From the NCBI RefSeq assembly GCF_000341145.1, contig NZ_ANBE01000029.1, positions 1-40,671 on the forward strand: a stretch of DNA of 40,671 nucleotides, read 5' to 3'. Origin of the DNA: Nocardiopsis xinjiangensis YIM 90004 (GTDB lineage: Bacteria > Actinomycetota > Actinomycetes > Streptosporangiales > Streptosporangiaceae). The notes beneath the pieces are model-generated. The model was not told where the DNA came from. It worked only from the letters and a program-made list of their open reading frames with translations, and ran no database searches. Both the position numbers and the translations under genes were made by a program. Below, one piece after another: positions 1 through 8,165 of this stretch; within the stretch, counting starts at the first letter, position 1; each line of letters begins with the position of its first letter.

Positions 1-1516
1 GGAGACCGGCGCCCCGGCCGAGCCCGCCGCCGAGAGCGAGCCGGAGCCGGAGCCGGAGCAGGCTTCCGAGCCCGAGCCCGAGCCGGAGCCCGAGTCCGCG
101 CCGGAACCCGAGCAGCCGGCGGAGCCCGAGCCCGCCTCGAGCTCCCCCGAGGGCCCCAAGACTTCCGTTTCCATGCCCGGCCTCGGTGAGAGCGTCACCG
201 AGGGAACCGTCACCCAGTGGCTGAAGAACGTGGGTGACACCGTCGAGGTGGACGAGCCGCTCCTCGAGGTCTCCACCGACAAGGTGGACACCGAGATCCC
301 GTCCCCGGTCGCCGGCGTCCTCAGCAAGATCCTCGTCGACGAGGACGAGACCGTCGACATCGGTGCCGAGATCGCCGTCATCGGCGGCGAGGGCGGCGAA
401 CCGCCCATGGACTCCGAGGCGCCCGCGCCGGCCCGCGCAGAGCCCACGCCCGAGCCCAAGAGCGAGCCCGCGGCCGAGACGAAGAGCGAGCCCGAGCCCG
501 CCGCCCCGGCCCCCGAGGACCGCAAGTCCGAGGAGAAGGAGACCGAGAGCGCCCCGTCCGTGGACGTGGGGACGCTCAGCGGTACCGGGCAGTCCTCGGG
601 TACCGACGCGCCCACCGAGGCTTACGTGACGCCGCTGGTGCGCAAGCTGGCCGCCGAGCACGGTGTGAACCTGAGCCGGGTCGAGGGAAGCGGTGTGGGC
701 GGACGTGTGCGCAAGCAGGACGTGCTGCGCGCGGCCGAGGAACAGAAGTCGACCGCCGCCCCGGCAGCCTCGTCGGCTCCGCGCAAGGTCGCCGCCGACA
801 CCTCGCTCCGCGGCAAGACCGAGAAGCTCTCGCGTCTGCGCCAGTCCATCGCCGACCGCATGGTCGAGTCGCAGCGCGTGGCGGCCACCACCACGCAGGT
901 CGTCGAGGTCGACGTCAGCAGGATCGCGAACCTGCGCAAGCAGGCCGCCGACCGCGACGGCTCCGCTCCGGACTTCTTCGCCTTCTTCGCGATGGCCACC
1001 ATCGAGGCACTGCGTGTGCACCCGAAGCTCAACGCGGTCGTCGACGGTGAGAAGCAGCAGGTGACCTACCACGATGTGGAGAACCTGGCCGTGTCGGTCG
1101 ACACCGAGCGCGGCCTGCTCGCCCCGGTGGTCAAGGACGCTGCTTCCCAGAACCTCATGGATCTGGCCCGTACGGTCACCGACCTGACCGAGCGCGCGCA
1201 CACCGCCGCGCTGGGCCCGGACGAGCTCACCGGCGGCACGTTCACCATCACCGAGACCGGTGCCACCGGTGCGCTGTTCGACACCCCGATCATCAACCAG
1301 CCGCAGGTGGCGGCCCTGGGCACCGGCGCGGTCGTCAAGCGCCCGGTCGTGGTCGAGGACGCCATGGGCGGCGAGGTCATCGCGGTGCGGTCGATGGTCT
1401 ACCTGTCGCTGGGCCACGACCAGCGCCTGATCGACAGCGCCGACGGCGGCCGTTTCCTCCAGGCGGTCAAGGAGCGCCTGGAGAAGGGCGCCTTCGACAG
1501 CGAGCTGGGCCTGTAG
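1..1516 (+). CDS. sucB: Dihydrolipoamide acyltransferase (E2 of a 2-oxoacid dehydrogenase complex), 5'-truncated
   Basis: E2 core enzyme that passes an acyl group from lipoyl-lysine to CoA. The reading frame is open from base 2, so the start and probably a first lipoyl domain lie upstream. What is seen: a Glu/Pro-rich linker (bases 2-160), a complete lipoyl domain from about base 170 with the lipoylated Lys in VSTDKVDTE, a second charged linker, a peripheral-subunit-binding domain (about 620-750) and the catalytic domain to the end. Two lipoyl domains would match actinobacterial DlaT/SucB. The C-terminal active-site motif is odd: where the family has DHRxxDG the sequence reads DQRLIDS, so the usual catalytic His is Gln. 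A strong hairpin follows the stop. The lipB-lipA genes that make its cofactor are 1.2 kb downstream. Whether it serves pyruvate or 2-oxoglutarate dehydrogenase cannot be told here. Confidence 0.93.
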   Translation, partial: ETGAPAEPAAESEPEPEPEQASEPEPEPEPESAPEPEQPAEPEPASSSPEGPKTSVSMPGLGESVTEGTVTQWLKNVGDTVEVDEPLLEVSTDKVDTEIPSPVAGVLSKILVDEDETVDIGAEIAVIGGEGGEPPMDSEAPAPARAEPTPEPKSEPAAETKSEPEPAAPAPEDRKSEEKETESAPSVDVGTLSGTGQSSGTDAPTEAYVTPLVRKLAAEHGVNLSRVEGSGVGGRVRKQDVLRAAEEQKSTAAPAASSAPRKVAADTSLRGKTEKLSRLRQSIADRMVESQRVAATTTQVVEVDVSRIANLRKQAADRDGSAPDFFAFFAMATIEALRVHPKLNAVVDGEKQQVTYHDVENLAVSVDTERGLLAPVVKDAASQNLMDLARTVTDLTERAHTAALGPDELTGGTFTITETGATGALFDTPIINQPQVAALGTGAVVKRPVVVEDAMGGEVIAVRSMVYLSLGHDQRLIDSADGGRFLQAVKERLEKGAFDSELGL

Positions 1517-1534
1517 GTCCGTTCCCGTCGAGCT

Positions 1535-1576
1535 GACGCGGGGCCGGGCACCGTTCGCGGTGCCCGGCCCCGCGTC
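1535..1576 (+). terminator. Terminator hairpin after the E2 gene
   Basis: Perfect 18-bp inverted repeat (arms 1535-1552 and 1559-1576) with a 6-nt loop, 18 bases after the E2 stop. There is no T tract, as is common in high-GC actinobacteria. Confidence 0.8.
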
Positions 1577-1621
1577 GTCGTGCGGGTACCCCGGAGGTGA
1601 GGACGGTCACGGCCACCCGAA

Positions 1622-1652
1622 TTGACCTGAAGTTAAGTTGAGGTCTTAACGT
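1622..1652 (+). promoter_or_regulatory. SoxR-type box inside a 19-bp-spacer promoter
   Basis: A 22-bp near-palindrome at 1624-1645 has arms GACCTGAAGTT and AAGTTGAGGTC, with only two symmetric mismatch pairs. It closely resembles the E. coli soxS SoxR box core CCTCAAGTTAACTTGAGG. It lies between TTGACC (1622-1627) and TAACGT (1647-1652). The 19-bp spacing is typical of promoters activated by MerR-family proteins such as SoxR. The downstream gene is an FMN reductase, a gene type in the Streptomyces SoxR regulon. No soxR gene is in the window, so regulation would be in trans. Confidence 0.75.
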
Positions 1653-1691
1653 GGCCACGTTGCCCACAGCAGGACGAAGGATCCTTTACTC

Positions 1692-2255
1692 ATGAACGAC
1701 CTACGGATCGCGGTGATCCTGGGCGCCAACCGCAACGGCCGAACAGGACCTGCGGTGGCACGCTGGTTCCTGGATCGTGCATCCGAACACGAAGGCGTCG
1801 ACCTGGACATCGTCGACGTCACCGATCTCGGCCCCGGGGACGGGCACGGAACGCCTCTGGCCGGCTTCGCGGAACGCGTCGCGGCCGCGGACGGCTTCGT
1901 GGTCCTCACACCCGAGTACAACCACGGATACCCAGGGCCGCTCAAGGCCGCGATCGACTCCGCACGCCGGGAATGGTTCGCCAAACCGGTCGCCTTCGTC
2001 TCCTACGGCGGGATCTCCGGAGGCCTGCGCGCGGTGGAGCAGCTGCGAGCCGTCTTCTCGGAACTGCACGTGACCACGGTCAGGGACACGGTGAGTTTCC
2101 ACGACGCCCAAGCGATGTTCGACGCAGACGGGGCCCCGACGACGCCGTTGAAGGGCGCGGAGGCCGCCGTGGAGGCTCTCATGGGCCAACTGTCCTGGTG
2201 GGCGGTGTCCTTGCGGGAGGCGCGGAACAAGCGCCCCTATCCGGGCCTGGACTGA
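1692..2255 (+). CDS. NAD(P)H-dependent FMN reductase (flavodoxin-like)
   Basis: A 187-aa single-domain protein of the NADPH-dependent FMN reductase family (PF03358; ChrR/YieF-like quinone, chromate and flavin reductases). The N-terminal strand AVILGANRNGRTG forms the phosphate-binding loop for FMN, and the family motif TPEYNHGYPGPLKAAID is at about residues 75-92. There is no signal peptide, so it is cytosolic. The ATG is preceded by GAAGGA about ten bases upstream. It stands alone between two terminators, as a one-gene unit behind a SoxR-type promoter. This suggests induction by redox-cycling compounds and a role in reducing quinones or flavins. The physiological substrate cannot be told from sequence. 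Confidence 0.9.
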   Translation: MNDLRIAVILGANRNGRTGPAVARWFLDRASEHEGVDLDIVDVTDLGPGDGHGTPLAGFAERVAAADGFVVLTPEYNHGYPGPLKAAIDSARREWFAKPVAFVSYGGISGGLRAVEQLRAVFSELHVTTVRDTVSFHDAQAMFDADGAPTTPLKGAEAAVEALMGQLSWWAVSLREARNKRPYPGLD

Positions 2256-2287
2256 CCATTCCCCCCGCGGCGACCACGGAACGGCGG

Positions 2288-2323
2288 ACGGGGCGGTGCC
2301 GAGAACGGCACCGCCCCGTTTTT
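2288..2323 (+). terminator. Intrinsic terminator after the FMN reductase
   Basis: Perfect 13-bp stem (2288-2300 with 2307-2319), 6-nt loop, followed by TTTTT. It ends the one-gene SoxR-controlled unit. Confidence 0.9.
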
Positions 2324-2339
2324 ACCCCACCAATCACCA

Positions 2340-2679
2340 TCCCCTGATGATCCCCATCATCAAAGGCCTGCGGGCGGGGCCACGTCGGTCGAACGACAAC
2401 CAGTGGCCCCGGGTGACTCCGCGCTGACGCGGAGTTCCATCTCCCACACTCAAAGTAGAAGAACCCGGGGTCCCCCCGCAGGGCTTTGGCCGAAAAAGAC
2501 AAAAAAATCTGTGGGGCAGCAGAGGGCCATGGGATCTGAGGGTCACGGGTTCCGCGCGCGAGGCGGCCGAAAACACCTCGACCGTGCGTGCTATTCCCCG
2601 GAACGCCCCATTCGGCAAGGTGCGCCATCCGACATCCTGGGATGACCCTCGCGTTCTGCCGGGGCGTAAGGTGGGTTGT
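2340..2679 (+). other. Long structured intergenic region upstream of lipB
   Basis: About 340 bases with no convincing gene. It holds three consecutive foldable elements. One is an 8-bp stem GGGGCCAC/GTGGCCCC (2376-2383 with 2403-2410). The second is a perfect 8-bp hairpin with loop CTGA (2416-2435). The third is an 8-bp stem CCCCGCAG/CTGTGGGG (2474-2481 with 2509-2516) enclosing an unusually A-rich loop with A5 and A7 runs. This could be a 5' leader for lipB or a small RNA gene. I do not recognise a known RNA family. Confidence 0.35.
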
Positions 2680-3384
2680 GTGAGTGATCTCGTTTACGCA
2701 TGGCTGGGCGACGTCCCTGTCCCGTACCACCAGGGATGGGATCTCCAGAGGCGGCTCCACGAGGGCCGCGTCGCCGACCAGGTGGCCGATACCGTCCTGT
2801 TCCTCGAGCACGAACCCGTGTACACGGCAGGCAAACGCACCGGGAGGTGGGATCGTCCGATCACCGATCCCGGAGCCCCCGTCGTGGACATCGATCGAGG
2901 CGGGAAGATCACCTGGCACGGCCCCGGACAGCTGACGGTGTACCCCATCGTCAAGCTGCCGGATCCCGTGGACGTGATCGCCTACGTCCGGGTCCTGGAG
3001 GAAGCGGTGATCCGCACCATCGCGGAGTACGGCCTCACCGGGCACCGGACCGAGGGCCGGACCGGGGTGTGGCTCGATCCCGACCCCGAGCGCGGCCTGA
3101 TCGAACGCAAGATCGCCGCGATCGGCTGCCGGATCGCCCGCGGCGTCGGTATGCACGGACTCGCGTTGAACTGCGACAATGACATGTCGTGGTTCGACCG
3201 CATCGTCCCGTGCGGCATCTCCGACGCAGGGGTGACCTCCTTGACGGCCGAGCTGGGGCGCGACGTCACCGTCGCCGAGGTGCGTCCGCTCCTGGAACGG
3301 CATCTGGCCGACGTCCTCGGCGCGGACGGGTTCAGCCACACCGACGGCGCCGAACTGCTCTCCGGCGCCACCGCCCGTGGATGA
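2680..3384 (+). CDS. lipB: Octanoyl-ACP:protein N-octanoyltransferase LipB
   Basis: Moves the octanoyl chain from acyl carrier protein to the target lysine of lipoyl domains, the first step of endogenous lipoate assembly. The 234-aa form starts at GTG 2680, supported by AAGGTGGG just upstream and by similarity to M. tuberculosis LipB; upstream in-frame sequence is not LipB-like. The LipB signature [13 protein letters not shown] is at residues 73-85. The catalytic dyad is visible as Lys144 (ERKIAAIG) and Cys178 ([12 protein letters not shown]). It is followed 93 bases later by lipA, and an E2 enzyme that needs the cofactor lies just upstream. Cytosolic. Confidence 0.96.
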   Translation: MSDLVYAWLGDVPVPYHQGWDLQRRLHEGRVADQVADTVLFLEHEPVYTAGKRTGRWDRPITDPGAPVVDIDRGGKITWHGPGQLTVYPIVKLPDPVDVIAYVRVLEEAVIRTIAEYGLTGHRTEGRTGVWLDPDPERGLIERKIAAIGCRIARGVGMHGLALNCDNDMSWFDRIVPCGISDAGVTSLTAELGRDVTVAEVRPLLERHLADVLGADGFSHTDGAELLSGATARG

Positions 3385-3477
3385 CACACCACACCATGAG
3401 CTGTCCCCACCGGGACACCGCCCCCACCCGGGGCACGAGGGTCCCCGTCACGGGGCACAGAAGGGAACGGGTTCACG

Positions 3478-4425
3478 TTGACCATCGCTCCTGAGGGCCG
3501 CAAGCTGCTGCGCGTGGAGGCCCGCAACAGCGAGACCCCCATCGAGAAGAAGCCGCCGTGGATCAAGATCAAGGCGAAGATGGGCCCGGAGTACTCCGAG
3601 CTACAGGCCTTGGTCAAGAAGGAGGGCCTGAACACGGTCTGCCAGGAGGCCGGATGCCCCAACATCTACGAGTGCTGGGAGGACCGCGAGGCCACCTTCC
3701 TCATCGGCGGTGACCAGTGCACGCGCCGCTGCGACTTCTGCCAGATCGCCACGGGCAAGCCCAGCCCTCTGGACCGCATGGAGCCCACCAAGGTCGCCAA
3801 CTCGGTCCGGACCATGGGACTGCGCTACGCCACAGTGACCGGCGTGGCCCGTGACGACCTCGAGGACGGCGGGGCCTGGCTCTACGCGGAGACCGTCCGC
3901 AAGATCCACGAGCTCAACCCGGACACCGGCGTCGAGCTGCTCATCCCGGACTTCAACGCCGACCCCGACCAGCTCGCCGAGGTCTTCGGTTCACGTCCGG
4001 AGGTGCTCGCGCACAACACCGAGACGGTGCCGCGGATCTTCCGCCGTATCCGTCCCGGGTTCCGCTACGAGCGCTCCCTGGACGTGATCACCCAGGCCCG
4101 CAACGACGGCCTGGTGACCAAGTCCAACCTGATCCTGGGCATGGGTGAGACCCGCGAGGAGATCAGCGAGGCCATGCGCGACCTCGTCGAGGCCGGCTGC
4201 GACCTGCTCACCATCACCCAGTACCTGCGTCCGTCCAAGCTCCACCACCCCATCGACCGGTGGGTGAAGCCGGAGGAGTTCGTGGAACTGGGCGAGGAGG
4301 CCGAGGAGATCGGTTTCGCCGGTGTCATGTCCGGTCCGCTGGTGCGCTCGTCCTACCGTGCCGGCCGCCTGTACAAGCAGGCCAAGGCCAAGCACGAGGC
4401 CGAGAACGCCAAGACCGAGGCATAA
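3478..4425 (+). CDS. lipA: Lipoyl synthase LipA (radical SAM)
   Basis: Inserts two sulfur atoms into octanoylated lipoyl domains using two [4Fe-4S] clusters and SAM. The auxiliary-cluster Cys are 55, 60 and 66 ([12 protein letters not shown]), the radical-SAM Cys are 81, 85 and 88 (CTRRCDFC), and the C-terminal RSSY motif that ligates the auxiliary cluster is at 290-293. At 315 aa it is full length. The start is TTG 3478, with AGAAGGGA 11 bases upstream; the N-terminus then lines up with the mycobacterial protein. It is probably cotranscribed with lipB. A 13-bp hairpin follows the stop. Confidence 0.97.
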   Translation: MTIAPEGRKLLRVEARNSETPIEKKPPWIKIKAKMGPEYSELQALVKKEGLNTVCQEAGCPNIYECWEDREATFLIGGDQCTRRCDFCQIATGKPSPLDRMEPTKVANSVRTMGLRYATVTGVARDDLEDGGAWLYAETVRKIHELNPDTGVELLIPDFNADPDQLAEVFGSRPEVLAHNTETVPRIFRRIRPGFRYERSLDVITQARNDGLVTKSNLILGMGETREEISEAMRDLVEAGCDLLTITQYLRPSKLHHPIDRWVKPEEFVELGEEAEEIGFAGVMSGPLVRSSYRAGRLYKQAKAKHEAENAKTEA

Positions 4426-4455
4426 CGGGCCTTTCGCCCGAGTCGTGATCAAGCT

Positions 4456-4483
4456 GGAACGGTGGCCCGCGGGCCACCGTTCC
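4456..4483 (+). terminator. Hairpin after lipA
   Basis: A 13-bp perfect inverted repeat (4456-4468 with 4471-4483) about 30 bases past the lipA stop. No T tract. Confidence 0.65.
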
Positions 4484-4633
4484 GCATTCCACGGCACGTC
4501 CACTTATCCTGGGGTGGAGGCGCCCACACGCGGCGCCGATGCGCCATAGGTTGACCGCAAAGAGGAGGCAAGGCGGAACAGGAACGCGTGTGTTCCCGTC
4601 GGCGCGGGCCGACGTACCCCGCCTGACAGCACG

Positions 4634-5359
4634 ATGGCCAAGAAGCCCAAGGGTTCCGAGAACACGACCAACGCGCAGGGCGGCGAGAAGGAGCCGGGCC
4701 GCCTCAAACAGATGGGGATGGTCGCCAAGATCGTCCGCCAGCAGAGCCCGCGGACGATCCCGATCGCGGTGATCGTCGCGTTGCTGATCTTCGCCGTCTT
4801 CGTCGGGATCGGCATCTGGACCGGATCCTGGATCCTGTGGCCACTGACCGGTCTGCCCCTGGCCTTCCTGGTCGGTTTCATCATCTTCACCCGCGCGGCC
4901 CAGCGTGTGCAGTACCAGATGCTGGAAGGACGCATGGGCGGCGGCATGGTGATCCTGCAGAACATGCGCGGAAACTGGTCCGTCGAGCCCGGTGTGACCG
5001 CCAACAAGCAGATGGACGTGGTCCACCGCGTCGTGGGCCGCCCCGGGGTGGTCCTGGTCGGCGAAGGCGACCCGGGCCGGCTGCGCCCACTCATCGCCGG
5101 GGAGAAGAAGCGTGTGGCCCGCGTGGCGCACGACACCCCCATCTACGACGTGAAGGTCGGCACCGGCGAGGACCAGGTACCCGTCGCCAAGCTCCAGAAG
5201 ACGTTGGTGAAGCTGCCGCGGAATCTGGACAAGGCCGGGACCGCCCAGCTGAACTACCGGCTCAAGGCTCTGCCCGCCTCGACGCAGATGCCCAAGGGCC
5301 CGATGCCCAAGGGCGCCAAGATGCCCAAGGGCATGCGGGGCAACCAGGCCAGCGGCTGA
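4634..5359 (+). CDS. DUF4191 family membrane protein (Rv2219-like)
   Basis: A 241-aa protein with a basic, Gly/Lys-rich N-terminus, two adjacent membrane helices (about 41-63 and 68-88) and a cytosolic-looking C-terminal region. It matches actinobacterial DUF4191, whose mycobacterial member sits directly after lipA as here. The function is unknown. The C-terminal 25 residues contain three copies of MPKG (residues about 219-235), encoded by near-identical ATGCCCAAGGGC units, which may be a small repeat expansion. The ATG has no strong Shine-Dalgarno. A GAGGAGG at 4563-4569 and a small hairpin (4598-4613) lie upstream, so the leader may be structured. Confidence 0.85.
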   Translation: MAKKPKGSENTTNAQGGEKEPGRLKQMGMVAKIVRQQSPRTIPIAVIVALLIFAVFVGIGIWTGSWILWPLTGLPLAFLVGFIIFTRAAQRVQYQMLEGRMGGGMVILQNMRGNWSVEPGVTANKQMDVVHRVVGRPGVVLVGEGDPGRLRPLIAGEKKRVARVAHDTPIYDVKVGTGEDQVPVAKLQKTLVKLPRNLDKAGTAQLNYRLKALPASTQMPKGPMPKGAKMPKGMRGNQASG

Positions 5360-5394
5360 CCTCCTCTCTCCACCCGGTCTTCCACAGAGTCCGG

Positions 5395-5429
5395 CGGGGC
5401 CGTCGCACCCACGCGGTGCGGCGGCCCCG
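5395..5429 (+). terminator. Terminator hairpin after the DUF4191 gene
   Basis: A 15-bp stem with one G-T pair (5395-5409 with 5415-5429), loop of 5. It lies between the DUF4191 gene and the convergent XRE regulator and could serve both. Confidence 0.7.
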
Positions 5430-5493
5430 TCGTCGTTTCCGGACGCGCGTCTTCTTCGTTGACGTGCCGCCGTGGCCTGCTGAGGGGACTCGG

Positions 5494-5754
5494 TCAGGGC
5501 TCGATGTTCGCCCCCTCGGCCTCGGTGCCGAGGCCGGGTCCGTGGCTGATGAGGTCGCCGGGCTGGCAGTCGAGCTCCCGGCAGAGCGCGGCGAGTGTGG
5601 AGAAACGGACCGCCTTGGCCCGACCGTTCTTGAGGACGGACAGGTTGACGACCGTGACGCCCACCCGTGCGGCCAGTTCGGTGAGGGTGATCCCCCGTTC
5701 GGCCAGGAGCTCGTCCAGGTGGACCCGGATACCCGTGGCCTCCTCCGAGGGCAT
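5494..5754 (-). CDS. Small XRE-family DNA-binding regulator (YozG-like)
   Basis: An 86-aa protein that is almost entirely a Cro/CI-type helix-turn-helix (about residues 10-70: LDELLAERGITLTELAARVG then a recognition helix with LSVLKNGRAKAVRF). Its ATG overlaps the stop of the upstream DUF2975 gene by one base (TGATG), so the two are translationally coupled. Small XRE proteins paired with a DUF2975 membrane protein recur in many bacteria, and the membrane partner is thought to influence the regulator. It probably acts on the GATAA-rich operator at 6421-6452 (inference). Confidence 0.88.
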   Translation of the reverse strand: MPSEEATGIRVHLDELLAERGITLTELAARVGVTVVNLSVLKNGRAKAVRFSTLAALCRELDCQPGDLISHGPGLGTEAEGANIEP

Positions 5755-6407
5755 CAGACCAGCCCGTCGACGTCGTCACGCATCTGGCTGCCCCTACGGA
5801 AGACCTCCGCGAGAGCGACCAGGACCAGGGAGAGCAGGACCCCGGCCAGCGGCCCCGAGCCCGGATTCAGCGTGAAGCTGACGAGGGCCACCTCGCTGGG
5901 TTCGACCACCCCGTGCCGGAGCGCGATGCCGCAGAACGCCCCGACCATCGGCAGCAAGAGCGATCCGAACAGGACCAGGGCCGCCAGGGTGTAGACGCGG
6001 CGCACGTTGGCCGGGACGAAGGGGTCGCCCTCTCGGAGGCTCCGCAGCAGGTTCAGTACCACGAGGACCACGGCCAGGGCGAGCGCGTTCCACAGCAGGA
6101 CCGGCGCCGCGAGCAGGAGGCGTTGCCTGAGACCGGGATCCTGGAAGAGGAGGACCACCTCCTCGCTGCTCCGGATCTCGGCGTCGTCCGCGAGGACGGT
6201 CACCTCGGGTACGGCCGAGGGTACGTGGGGCGTGTGGTGCGCGGGCACCTGGTTCAGCCAACCCGTCAGGCCGGAGGGAACGGCGAACAGCGCCCAGACG
6301 AGCGTGACGAACGTGGACAGGGAGACCAGGAAAGCCACCGCTAGCAGGACCCCCTGCATGATCACCGAGTCCGCCCGCGTCCAGCGGAGCCGCATCAGGA
6401 ATGCCAC
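5754..6407 (-). CDS. DUF2975 family membrane protein
   Basis: A 217-aa protein with four predicted membrane helices (about 17-40, 100-122, 140-160 and 185-207) and a conserved-looking stretch LREGDPFVPANVRRVY between the second and third, characteristic of DUF2975. It is translated from GTG 6407, preceded by AAGGGG; an in-frame ATG four codons later is an alternative. It is the first gene of a two-gene operon with the XRE regulator. The operator-like inverted repeat ends only 13 bases upstream of the start, so the mRNA leader must be very short. No enzymatic motif is seen. Confidence 0.85.
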   Translation of the reverse strand: MAFLMRLRWTRADSVIMQGVLLAVAFLVSLSTFVTLVWALFAVPSGLTGWLNQVPAHHTPHVPSAVPEVTVLADDAEIRSSEEVVLLFQDPGLRQRLLLAAPVLLWNALALAVVLVVLNLLRSLREGDPFVPANVRRVYTLAALVLFGSLLLPMVGAFCGIALRHGVVEPSEVALVSFTLNPGSGPLAGVLLSLVLVALAEVFRRGSQMRDDVDGLV

Positions 6408-6420
6408 ATGAACCCCTTGC

Positions 6421-6452
6421 TATCGTTTTTCGATAATAACGATAAACGATAA
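6421..6452 (-). promoter_or_regulatory. AT-rich operator with inverted and direct GATAA repeats
   Basis: In this GC-rich window, 6421-6452 is strikingly AT-rich. It contains the perfect inverted repeat TATCG-TTTTT-CGATA (6421-6435) followed by two tandem ACGATAA units (6439-6445 and 6446-6452). It lies directly upstream of the DUF2975-XRE operon and is a probable autoregulatory operator/promoter for the XRE protein. Confidence 0.65.
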
Positions 6453-6479
6453 ACACGAAGCCGCAACCCCGGGCGCGAC

Positions 6480-6511
6480 AAAGGGCGGCGACCCGTGGAG
6501 GTCGCCGCCCT
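6480..6511 (-). terminator. Terminator of the LCP gene pair
   Basis: Perfect 12-bp stem (6482-6493 with 6500-6511), 6-nt loop. Read on the minus strand it is followed by a short T run, 46 bases past the stop of the distal LCP gene. Confidence 0.75.
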
Positions 6512-6557
6512 CAGTTCGTGTTCCTCGGATCGATCCGCGCTCGGGAGCGGTCGGGTA

Positions 6558-8021
6558 TCACTCGCAGACGGCCTCTTCGTCGGCGGCCGTGGTGCCGCCC
6601 AGTTCGTCGAGGTCGGAGCCGCCGGATCCGCCCTCGTCCAGGCCCACGACCGGGCCCCAGTCGGCGCCGCCCATGACGAGCTCCAGACCGCCCTCCAGAT
6701 CCGGGACCTCTTCGGTGGTGGCGGTGGTCAGCGCGGAGGCCACCAGCTCGGCCTCGGCCTCCTGGCCGGGCCCGTGGTAGACGGTGGTGGCGTCCGGGGC
6801 GCGCTCCTGCGGATTACCGGTGCCGGTGACCGTGAAACCCTCGGCGTTGAGCAGGGTCTCGACCTCGGTGGCCAGACCGTTCCGGCCGGTGTTGTTGAGC
6901 ACCTGCAGGGACACGTCGCCGGGTTCGGCCTCACCACCGCCCTCGCTGTCCGAGCCCCCGTCACCGCTGTCGGAGCCTTCCTCGCCGGAACCCCCGTCAC
7001 CGCTGTCGTCGGAACCGGGCAGGGCCTCACCCGCTGCCAGGGCACCGAGCAGGTCCTGGGCGGCGGGCTCCTGGAAGAGGACCTTGTTCGGGTCGGTCGG
7101 GTCGTCCTTGACCGGGACGGTGACCATGTGCATGTTCTCCAGGTCCACCTCCCGCATGGCCCCGGCCAACTCCATCATCACGTCCAACGTGAAGCCCTGG
7201 TCGGTGACCATGCTGTCGGTGACGGAGTCCAGGAAGTCACGCAGAATGTCGGGCTTGGTGAGGATCTCACCGCTCTGGACCTCGCGCAGGATCGCGCCGA
7301 TCATCCGCTGCTGGTTCTCGATCCGGCCCAGGTCACTGCCGTATTCGGTACTGGCACGCGAACGGGCCAGCCCCAGGGCCTCGGAGCCGTCCAGGCGCTG
7401 CTCCCCCGCCTCCAGCTGCAGGTGGGCCTTGGGGTCGTCGATCGGCTCGGGCACACACATCTCGACGCCGCCGACGCTGTCCACCATGTTCTTGAAACCG
7501 GCGAAGTCGATGGAGAGCATGTGGTCGAGGTGGACACCGGTGACGCTCTCCACGGCGTTGCCCTGGCAGTCCAGTCCGCCGTAGCGCATCGCGTGGTTGA
7601 GTTGGTCCTCGCCGCCCGCGGAACCCGCGTACTCCTCACCGTTGCCCTCGCACGCGGGCAGGTCCACGACGAGATCACGCGGAAGGTTGACCATGGTCGC
7701 ACCGCCGTTGTCGACGTCGATGCTGGCGATCATCAGCACATCGGGGCGGATGCCGTTCGCGTCGTTGTAGGAGGCGTCGTCACCGGCGCGCTCGTCCGTA
7801 CCCAGCACCAGGATGTTGTGGGTGCCGTCGACGCTGGCGGGCCGGTCGCCCCAGGCGTCCGGCTCGATCGACTCCGTCTCGTAACTGAGCGCATCGCCGA
7901 CCGCCGCGTAGGCGGCGAGGCTGCCCGCGATCACCACACCCGTGGCACCGACCGCCGCCCACTGCCCAAAAGACATGCCGCGTCTGAGGGCCGTTTTCTT
8001 TCCTTGAGCCAAGAGGGACAC
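6558..8021 (-). CDS. LytR-CpsA-Psr (LCP) family protein with LytR_C domain, distal copy
   Basis: LCP proteins attach lipid-linked polymers (teichoic acids, arabinogalactan or capsule) to peptidoglycan on the outer face of the membrane. This 487-aa protein has a cytosolic N-terminus, one membrane anchor (about residues 18-42) and an LCP domain (about 65-235). Its phosphate-binding residues are in GTDERAG, GIRPDVLMIASID, NLPRDLVVDLP and ARSR. Next come a Ser/Gly/Asp/Glu-rich linker (about 330-365), a LytR_C domain (about 367-445) and an acidic tail ending in Cys-Glu. The start is GTG 8021; an internal ATG at 7976 is possible. It follows a paralogue 144 bases upstream on the same strand. Confidence 0.92.
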   Translation of the reverse strand: MSLLAQGKKTALRRGMSFGQWAAVGATGVVIAGSLAAYAAVGDALSYETESIEPDAWGDRPASVDGTHNILVLGTDERAGDDASYNDANGIRPDVLMIASIDVDNGGATMVNLPRDLVVDLPACEGNGEEYAGSAGGEDQLNHAMRYGGLDCQGNAVESVTGVHLDHMLSIDFAGFKNMVDSVGGVEMCVPEPIDDPKAHLQLEAGEQRLDGSEALGLARSRASTEYGSDLGRIENQQRMIGAILREVQSGEILTKPDILRDFLDSVTDSMVTDQGFTLDVMMELAGAMREVDLENMHMVTVPVKDDPTDPNKVLFQEPAAQDLLGALAAGEALPGSDDSGDGGSGEEGSDSGDGGSDSEGGGEAEPGDVSLQVLNNTGRNGLATEVETLLNAEGFTVTGTGNPQERAPDATTVYHGPGQEAEAELVASALTTATTEEVPDLEGGLELVMGGADWGPVVGLDEGGSGGSDLDELGGTTAADEEAVCE

Positions 8022-8165
8022 CTGCGATTCGCTGTGGGGCTTGGGGAGAGGACCGCCCTGGGAGGGGAAGAGCGCCCGCGGACACCGGCGGACGTATGGG
8101 GCCGGATGGTACCGGACCCGGTCGTTCCCTGTCAGATCACCGTCGGCCAGAGTACTGACCCTGGA

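Noticed and set aside
1-170. Simple repeat of GAGCCC/GAGCCG units as a DNA repeat element
   Set aside because: It is the in-frame Glu/Pro linker of the E2 protein and not a separate repeat.
4587-4625. A 12-codon leader peptide ahead of the DUF4191 gene
   Set aside because: A GTG frame with a GAGGAGG some distance upstream exists, but spacing is poor and there is no regulatory codon run.
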